From positions 1 to 9,871 of the forward strand of contig JAOPWF010000463.1 in the NCBI GenBank assembly GCA_025965815.1: a DNA stretch of 9,871 nucleotides, in the 5' to 3' direction. Source of the DNA: Mycobacterium sp. Its GTDB lineage: Bacteria > Actinomycetota > Actinomycetes > Mycobacteriales > Mycobacteriaceae. The first letter of the stretch is position 1, and every line of letters begins with the position of its first letter. A program made the position numbers and the translations under genes. Below, in pieces: positions 5,071 to 9,871 of the stretch. The notes under the pieces were generated by a model. The model was not told the DNA's origin, did not search any database, and saw only the letters and a program-made list of their open reading frames with translations.

Positions 5071-7458
5071 CTAAATCATGTCCTTCCTGGTCAGCCATCG
5101 CATCACCGGCCAGCCGATGAACACGGGCAGCCAGCAGGTGAGCACCCGATAGAGCAGCACCGAGGGCACCGCGATCGCTGCAGGGACGCCGAAGGCCGCG
5201 AGGCCACCGATCAGCGCCGCTTCGACGGCGCCGACACCGCCGGGGGTGGGTGCGGCCGAGGCGAGCGTTCCGCCGACCATCGTCACCACGGTGACCGTCA
5301 CGAAGGACGTGTCGCCGCCGAACGCTTCGATGCTGGCCCACAGCGCCAGCGCGGCGCCGAGAGTCGTTGCGGCACAACCAAGCACGATCAACGCCAGACG
5401 CTTGGGCTCGCGGGCCAATTCGGCCAGGTCGCTCAGCACCTCGTTGACCTGGGGCCGCACCGCCGTCGCCAGCCACCGCCGCATCCTTGGGACGAAGACG
5501 AACGCGCCGACGAGGCCGAGCGCTACCCCGGCGATCAGGTACAACACCGTGACGGAGGGGACGAAGTGCGACAGCTCGGCCGACGTACCCGCGGCGACAC
5601 TGAAGAAGATCAGCAGCGCGACGTGGGTGATCACCTGCACCGTCTGCTGCAGTGCCACCGCCGCGGTGGCGCGCACCGTGCCGAGGCCGCCCTTCTGCAG
5701 GAACCTGGTGCTGAGCGCAAGGCCGCCAACACCGGCCGGGGTGGTGGTCGCGGCAAAAGTGTTGGCCACCTGCATGATTGTGAGATTGCGGAAGCTCACC
5801 AACCCGTCGGCGCACGACCACAGTGCGGCCGCCGCACCGACGTACGTCAACGCCGACACCACCAGACCCATCAGAGCCCACCACCAGTTCGCGGTTCTGA
5901 GCTCGGTGAAGAACGTCGGCGCGGTGCTGATGAACGGGTAGGCGACGTAGACCAGCGCGACCAGCAGCACCAACTGGATGATCTGGTTGCGGGTGAACCT
6001 GGTGATTGTCTCGGCTTGGATCTGATCGGCACCGGTCTGGCGCATCACCTCCGCGCGGGCGGCGGCAATGACGGCGCCCGCATCGGTCACCGATTCGCGG
6101 ATGTGAGACGGCACAGCGGACTTCGTGAGCCTGCGTGACGCCGTCAGTACCTCGTCGTTACCGAACGCACCGATCGCCGCGCCCACCGCGGACGCCGCGT
6201 CATACACCGCCGTCGTCGTCACTAACAGTTGGGCGATGTCCGACTGGAGCTGGGCGTCGGTGGCGCCATACTCGGAATTACCGAACCCGCCGAACAACAC
6301 TCGGCCGTTCTCGAAGCCGTCGTCGACCGTGATCTCCCTGCCGCGCAGGTCACCGTGGGAGATCTGGCGAGTATGCAGGACCCGCAGCGATTCCCACACG
6401 GTGGCTACCGGCGTCGTGTCCGCACTTTCGCGCAGCGCCGTTCCGCGGACGGGCGAATGCGCGTACAGCGTCCATCCCCGGTCGAGCACCGCGACGGCCA
6501 TCGTCGTCGTGCTCGCGACACCCACCTCGCCGATCGCAAGGGCCATCAGCGCGCGATGTTCGACAGCGCGGCGCATCGACGCCTGCAGCGGTGCGGTTTC
6601 GCTGGCGCGCAGTCTCAGCTTCCGCCAGATCTGGCGCAGCGCCCCACCGCTGCGCTGATTGGGCCCGTACAACTCGACAACGGCCACAGGGTCCGGCTGG
6701 TCAGATATCGCCGACAGAACCAGCGGCCCGCGCCCGGCCGGGCGGACGACAGTCAGTCCAGACACCACGAATTCCCGTCGAGCCAGAGCGCGGACGGCGC
6801 CGTCCAGCGGCACCTCCAACGCGGGTGTGCCGACGACCAGGACCACCAACGCGCCTACGAACCAGCCCACCGCCAGCCCGAGTAAGGAGCGCGCGGGTAC
6901 CACGGCACTGACGACGAGGTGAATCGGCACGAACGCGAGCAACAGCGTCCACCACGACCGGCGCCAACGCGCGGGCAGCCATGGCCCGGACACCGTGAGG
7001 ACCGCCGCAAGCATCGCGATCCAGCGTGGGTCGTCGAGGAACTGTGACAGGACTGAGTCGAGCCGGTCGGACAGAAAGAAGTGCCATCTGGGTGCCGCGA
7101 TGCCGTTGCCGCTGACCGACAGCGCGAGCACGGCGATGATCCCGGCGGCCGCGTAGGCCCCGAGCAGCTTCCATTGCCGGCCGGCGATCAGGCCGATGAG
7201 GATCACAAACGGCAAGGCCAGAATTGCGATGCCGTAGGCCAGGTAGACCAGATTCGACTGGGTCGGTGTGAGGACTCCGACGATTCCCGAGATCGATCTC
7301 TCGAGTGCGACCCACTCCTTGCGGGTGACCAGCGAACCCGCGATCACGGCCGCCAGCAACACCGCGGCCAGCACGAGCCGGAGGATGTCGTTGGTCCGCC
7401 GAATCAGCGGCTGCAGCAAGCTGCCCGAAACGGTGATGTCCCGCCCGTCAACTCGCAC
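5071..7458 (-). CDS. Pseudokinase-fused flippase-like membrane protein (LPG synthase TM/UPF0104 type)
   Basis: This 795-residue protein has three parts. Residues about 20-215 hold several membrane helices. A soluble kinase-like region follows at about 240-450, with the catalytic-loop look-alike SHGDLRG (His368) and a DFG-equivalent reading FGGFG, where the metal-binding Asp is Gly. The C-terminal part (about 493-790) is the integral-membrane domain of lysyl-phosphatidylglycerol synthase/UPF0104 (TIGR00374-like) proteins, with ATTTPAGVGGLALSTRFLQ and TPGGVGAVEAALIGG. Such domains are known or suspected lipid flippases; the aminoacyl-transferase domain of LysX/MprF is absent. I infer lipid or polyprenol-linked substrate movement across the inner membrane, possibly gated by the kinase-like domain. 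Start: GTG 7458 has GGGAG 8 nt upstream (7471-7467), whereas TTG 7494 has no Shine-Dalgarno. A TAACTT -10-like hexamer lies at 7512-7507. Confidence 0.85.
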   Translation of the reverse strand: MRVDGRDITVSGSLLQPLIRRTNDILRLVLAAVLLAAVIAGSLVTRKEWVALERSISGIVGVLTPTQSNLVYLAYGIAILALPFVILIGLIAGRQWKLLGAYAAAGIIAVLALSVSGNGIAAPRWHFFLSDRLDSVLSQFLDDPRWIAMLAAVLTVSGPWLPARWRRSWWTLLLAFVPIHLVVSAVVPARSLLGLAVGWFVGALVVLVVGTPALEVPLDGAVRALARREFVVSGLTVVRPAGRGPLVLSAISDQPDPVAVVELYGPNQRSGGALRQIWRKLRLRASETAPLQASMRRAVEHRALMALAIGEVGVASTTTMAVAVLDRGWTLYAHSPVRGTALRESADTTPVATVWESLRVLHTRQISHGDLRGREITVDDGFENGRVLFGGFGNSEYGATDAQLQSDIAQLLVTTTAVYDAASAVGAAIGAFGNDEVLTASRRLTKSAVPSHIRESVTDAGAVIAAARAEVMRQTGADQIQAETITRFTRNQIIQLVLLVALVYVAYPFISTAPTFFTELRTANWWWALMGLVVSALTYVGAAAALWSCADGLVSFRNLTIMQVANTFAATTTPAGVGGLALSTRFLQKGGLGTVRATAAVALQQTVQVITHVALLIFFSVAAGTSAELSHFVPSVTVLYLIAGVALGLVGAFVFVPRMRRWLATAVRPQVNEVLSDLAELAREPKRLALIVLGCAATTLGAALALWASIEAFGGDTSFVTVTVVTMVGGTLASAAPTPGGVGAVEAALIGGLAAFGVPAAIAVPSVLLYRVLTCWLPVFIGWPVMRWLTRKDMI

Positions 7459-7580
7459 TGCTACGACTCCCGATCGGCCCTGAAGCCGCGACAACGGCCC
7501 GTCGACAAGTTAACCGGACATCGGTGGGGCAGCGGTGATTGCCGGCCGGATGGGCTGGGAGACCCGGGTAAACGTGTCCA

Positions 7581-7602
7581 CCCACAGGGTTGGTCCAGTG
7601 GG
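7581..7602 (-). terminator. Weak hairpin between recD and the membrane protein gene
   Basis: CCCAC and GTGGG form a 5-bp stem around a 12-base loop that can add a GG/CC pair. It lies about 54 nt beyond the recD stop. There is no U-tract, so termination is only a possibility. Confidence 0.2.
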
Positions 7603-7655
7603 AGGCCGCGACACAGACGAGCAGACGAGCGCAGTTCTGATGGCAATGAGAGTTG

Positions 7656-9434
7656 CTAGTGAATACTGCGGGGCCCCGCATCGTTGCCGCCAAGATGCCG
7701 TCCCAACCCGGTCGCCCGCATCACCTGTCGTTCCACAGCTGCCCGCACCGACGTCTCCGATCCAACGAGTCGGGAGCGTGTCTTCGCACGGGTCACCGCG
7801 GTATAGAGCAACTCCCGGGAGAGTAGTCGTGAGTCCTCCGGCGGCAGCAGGACCGTCACCTCGGCGGCCTGGCTGCCCTGGCTCTTATGGATCGTCATCG
7901 CGTGCATGGTCTCGACTTCGGTCAGCCGGCTGGTCGCGAATTCAGTTGGCTCCTCGGTGCCGGCGACGACTGCGCGGAGCGCGCCGTTGTCGAGGACGGT
8001 CACACCGGTGTCGCCGTTGTAGAGCCTGAGCCCATAGTCATTGGCCGTCACGAGGAACGGCCGGCCCGCGTACCAGGACGCCCAGATCGGCTCGCCGGTT
8101 GCCTCGGTGAGCCAGCGCTCGACCTGGCGGTTCCAGTGCCGAACACCGTATGGCCCCTGCCGGTGCGCGCAGAGCATCCTGTGCTCGCCGAGAGTGGTCA
8201 GTGCCGCTGATGCGTCGCCGAGGATGGCGGCCTCACGCAGCCGAAGGGCATGCGGCACAAGCACCTTGCGCAGATGCTCGGTCGGATCGTCGGTGTCGAT
8301 CCATTCGATGTGATCGCCGCCGGCCCGAAGCACCTCGATTACCCGGTCCGCGTCGCCCACCCGGATCGCCTCGGCCAGCTCACCGATCGACTCGCCGAAC
8401 CGGTGTGAGGTCAGCAGCGCCGCGATTCCCACATCGTCGCGTGCGCCAAGGCCGTCGACGAGGTCGGCCAGCACGGCGCCGGCCTCGACCGACGCCAACT
8501 GATCCGGATCGCCGACGAGCACCAGCCGCGTCTCCGGTCGGACCGCTTCCAGCAGGCGAGCCATCATGGTCAGCGACACCATCGACGTCTCGTCGACCAC
8601 GATCACATCATGCGGCAGCCGGTTGCCGCGATGGTGGCGGAACCGTGCAGAGTTGTGTCGACTGCCGAGCAGGCGATGCAGCGTCGTCGCGTGCAGCCCC
8701 GCCAGCCGCACCCGGTCGTCGACCTCGAGCTTGTCGACCTCGAGCTGGACCGCTTCCTGCAGCCGGGCCGCGGCCTTGCCGGTCGGCGCGGCCAACGCGA
8801 TACGGGGCCGGGTCTTCCCGGTGAGCTCGGCCTGTTCGGCCAGCAGCGCCAGCAGCGCCGCGACGGTCGTCGTCTTACCGGTGCCGGGACCGCCGGTCAG
8901 CACGGTGGTCCACTGCGACAACGCGATTCGGGCGGCATCGCGCTGCTCGTCGTAACCCACGCGGGGAAAGACGCGGTCCAGCCCAGCGGTCAGCGCCGCT
9001 TCGTCCACCGGCGGCTTGGTCGCTAGCATGGCGAGCAGGTCGTCACACACCTGCTGCTCCTCGCGCCAGTACCGGTCGAGGTACAGCAGGTCGTCGCCGT
9101 ACAACCGCAGGGCCGACGGTGTGCCGACGAGCGGGCTGGCGCGCACCGCGGCGAGCCACGCAGCAGGATCGGGCCACGGTATATCGGAGATATCGACCTG
9201 CGCCTCGACAGACCTCAGATCGACACACACCGAGCCACCACGCAGTGCCCGAACCGCCAGCGCCACAGCCAAAGCGACCGTCTCGTCGCTCTCACCGGTC
9301 AGGGCTGTCAACCGTTGCGCCACGTGCACGTCGGCGGCCTCGATCACTCCGGCGTCACTGAACGTGCGGAGCAATCCGCCGGCGCCGACAGCAAGGCGCC
9401 AGCTCGCAGCGTCGTCGACCGCAGCAATTGTCAC
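7656..9434 (-). CDS. recD: RecBCD exonuclease V alpha subunit (5'-3' helicase)
   Basis: The 592-residue product is RecD, the 5'-to-3' SF1 helicase of RecBCD. Visible motifs are Walker A GGPGTGKTTT (181-190), APTGKAAARL (216-225), Walker B VIVVDETSM (277-285), VGDPDQLASV (307-316), MTIHKSQGSQ (513-522) and ELLYTAVTRAK (541-551). All are intact. The length is close to mycobacterial RecD (about 575). In mycobacteria RecBCD is known to serve mainly single-strand annealing rather than the main recombination route, which uses AdnAB. GTG 9434 is preceded by GGGGAGG (9449-9443) 8 nt away and overlaps the recB stop as GTGA (9431-9434), implying translational coupling. A five-codon tandem duplication (LEVDKLEVDD, residues 231-240) sits between Walker A and B. 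Confidence 0.95.
   Translation of the reverse strand: MTIAAVDDAASWRLAVGAGGLLRTFSDAGVIEAADVHVAQRLTALTGESDETVALAVALAVRALRGGSVCVDLRSVEAQVDISDIPWPDPAAWLAAVRASPLVGTPSALRLYGDDLLYLDRYWREEQQVCDDLLAMLATKPPVDEAALTAGLDRVFPRVGYDEQRDAARIALSQWTTVLTGGPGTGKTTTVAALLALLAEQAELTGKTRPRIALAAPTGKAAARLQEAVQLEVDKLEVDDRVRLAGLHATTLHRLLGSRHNSARFRHHRGNRLPHDVIVVDETSMVSLTMMARLLEAVRPETRLVLVGDPDQLASVEAGAVLADLVDGLGARDDVGIAALLTSHRFGESIGELAEAIRVGDADRVIEVLRAGGDHIEWIDTDDPTEHLRKVLVPHALRLREAAILGDASAALTTLGEHRMLCAHRQGPYGVRHWNRQVERWLTEATGEPIWASWYAGRPFLVTANDYGLRLYNGDTGVTVLDNGALRAVVAGTEEPTEFATSRLTEVETMHAMTIHKSQGSQAAEVTVLLPPEDSRLLSRELLYTAVTRAKTRSRLVGSETSVRAAVERQVMRATGLGRHLGGNDAGPRSIH
8718..8747 (-). repeat. 15-bp in-frame tandem duplication inside recD
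   Basis: Two adjacent 15-bp units (plus strand gtcgacctcgagctt and gtcgacctcgagctg) differ only at the last base. They encode LEVDK-LEVDD in RecD. The copies are almost identical at the nucleotide level, which suggests recent slippage rather than selection for a repeated peptide. Confidence 0.85.
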
Positions 9435-9871
9435 GCGGCCAGCCTCCCCGCATCGAGCAAGTCGGACAGCGCGACAACGAGCGACGCGGGCGGCTGCCAA
9501 CTGAACACCCCGGCCGGATGCCCCTCGACCACCGGCGTGTCCGCGCCGCACATGCCGCGGACGAACAGGTACAGCACACCACCGAGGTGCCGGGTCGGGT
9601 CGTATCCGCGCTGCCGCCACCGTAAGAACCGATGCAGCACAACGGCATACAACAACGACTGGAGCGGATAGTCGGAGTGCAGCATGGCCTGGGTCAACCG
9701 CGGTCGGTCGTAGTCGGCGGCGGTCAGCGGCCGGTCAGCCTCACCGAGCCAGTTCGTCTTGTAGTCCACGACGAGATACCGATGTTCGGAGCCATCGGGC
9801 ACTCGGAGCACCACGTCGATCGAACCGGTGAGGTAACCCCGAAGCGACTGGCCGCCGAGCCCCGCGCTCAT
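9431..9871 (-). CDS. recB: RecBCD beta subunit, C-terminal nuclease domain (partial)
   Basis: The last 146 residues of RecB are present; the gene continues past the right edge, and the Met at the edge is internal. The fragment covers the RecB-type nuclease domain: GYLTGSIDVVLR (metal-binding Asp19 of the fragment), YLVVDYKTNW (the Asp36-x-Lys38 catalytic pair) and SDYPLQSLLYAVVLHRFLRW, which carries the QxxxY-type motif. These residues cut DNA and are all intact. The helicase domains lie outside the window. It is upstream of recD on the same strand and overlaps it by 4 bp, so the two are one operon; recC would be expected further upstream. Confidence 0.95.
   Translation of the reverse strand: MSAGLGGQSLRGYLTGSIDVVLRVPDGSEHRYLVVDYKTNWLGEADRPLTAADYDRPRLTQAMLHSDYPLQSLLYAVVLHRFLRWRQRGYDPTRHLGGVLYLFVRGMCGADTPVVEGHPAGVFSWQPPASLVVALSDLLDAGRLAA
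9443..9449 (-). promoter_or_regulatory. Ribosome binding site deciding the recD start
   Basis: GGGGAGG lies inside the recB coding end, 8 nt before GTG 9434. It fixes the RecD start at VTIAAVDD. The frame is open for 62 further codons upstream, but that stretch only reads recB in another frame. Confidence 0.75.

Noticed and set aside
5246..5941. Long plus-strand frame opposite the membrane protein gene
   Set aside because: Shadow frame with Ser/Thr/Ala/Arg-rich composition and no motif; the minus-strand frame has clear membrane helices and family motifs.
7495..7655. Possible small gene between recD and the membrane protein
   Set aside because: Short frames here have no ribosome binding site or protein-like composition; only a weak -10-like hexamer and a weak hairpin are visible.
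183..9871. A dedicated new defence system formed by ligC, the RES pair and recBD together
   Set aside because: recBD and ligC are ordinary chromosomal repair genes of mycobacteria, separated from the toxin-antitoxin pair by unrelated genes and by differing orientation; no shared operon or regulatory motif links them.

Overview
The window is high-GC actinobacterial DNA, almost certainly from a Mycobacterium/Mycolicibacterium chromosome. The proteins with a recognisable family resemble mycobacterial types most: LigC, RecB/RecD, an AhpD-like protein and a pseudokinase-flippase. Start codons are often GTG, and two genes show the -10-only, leaderless promoter layout common in mycobacteria. No CRISPR array, rRNA or tRNA is visible. 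Bases 1-182 show no supportable feature.

Layout. (1) 183-1250, minus strand: LigC-type ATP-dependent DNA ligase. (2) 1255-2608: a scar of dead genes. It holds the C-terminal end of a large tyrosine-recombinase-like integrase, which stops 4 bp before the ligase; the C-terminal third of an IS1182-type transposase on the opposite strand, abutting it at about 1500; and a truncated, frameshifted baeRF (eRF1/Pelota-like) gene. (3) 2695-4029, minus strand: an intact-looking Xre/MbcA-like antitoxin and RES-domain toxin operon. It has a leaderless promoter set in phased GTAGC repeats. (4) 4058-4183, plus strand: an unrecognised tail of a gene without a start. (5) 4231-4512: two tandem CRP-type palindromes ahead of a 73-residue membrane protein. 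(6) 4615-5070: a leaderless AhpD-like protein. It converges on a 795-residue membrane protein on the other strand, with the two stop codons directly adjacent. (7) 7656-9871, minus strand: complete recD and the C-terminal part of recB, overlapping by GTGA.

How they fit together. DNA-repair functions lie at both ends (LigC, and RecB with RecD). The middle 3 kb is an accessory hot spot where mobile-element and host-gene fragments have decayed around one selfish-looking toxin-antitoxin pair. The most promising leads are the ligase reading frame joined to an integrase tail, the paired CRP-type sites before the small membrane protein, the phased operator of the toxin-antitoxin operon, and the pseudokinase-flippase fusion.
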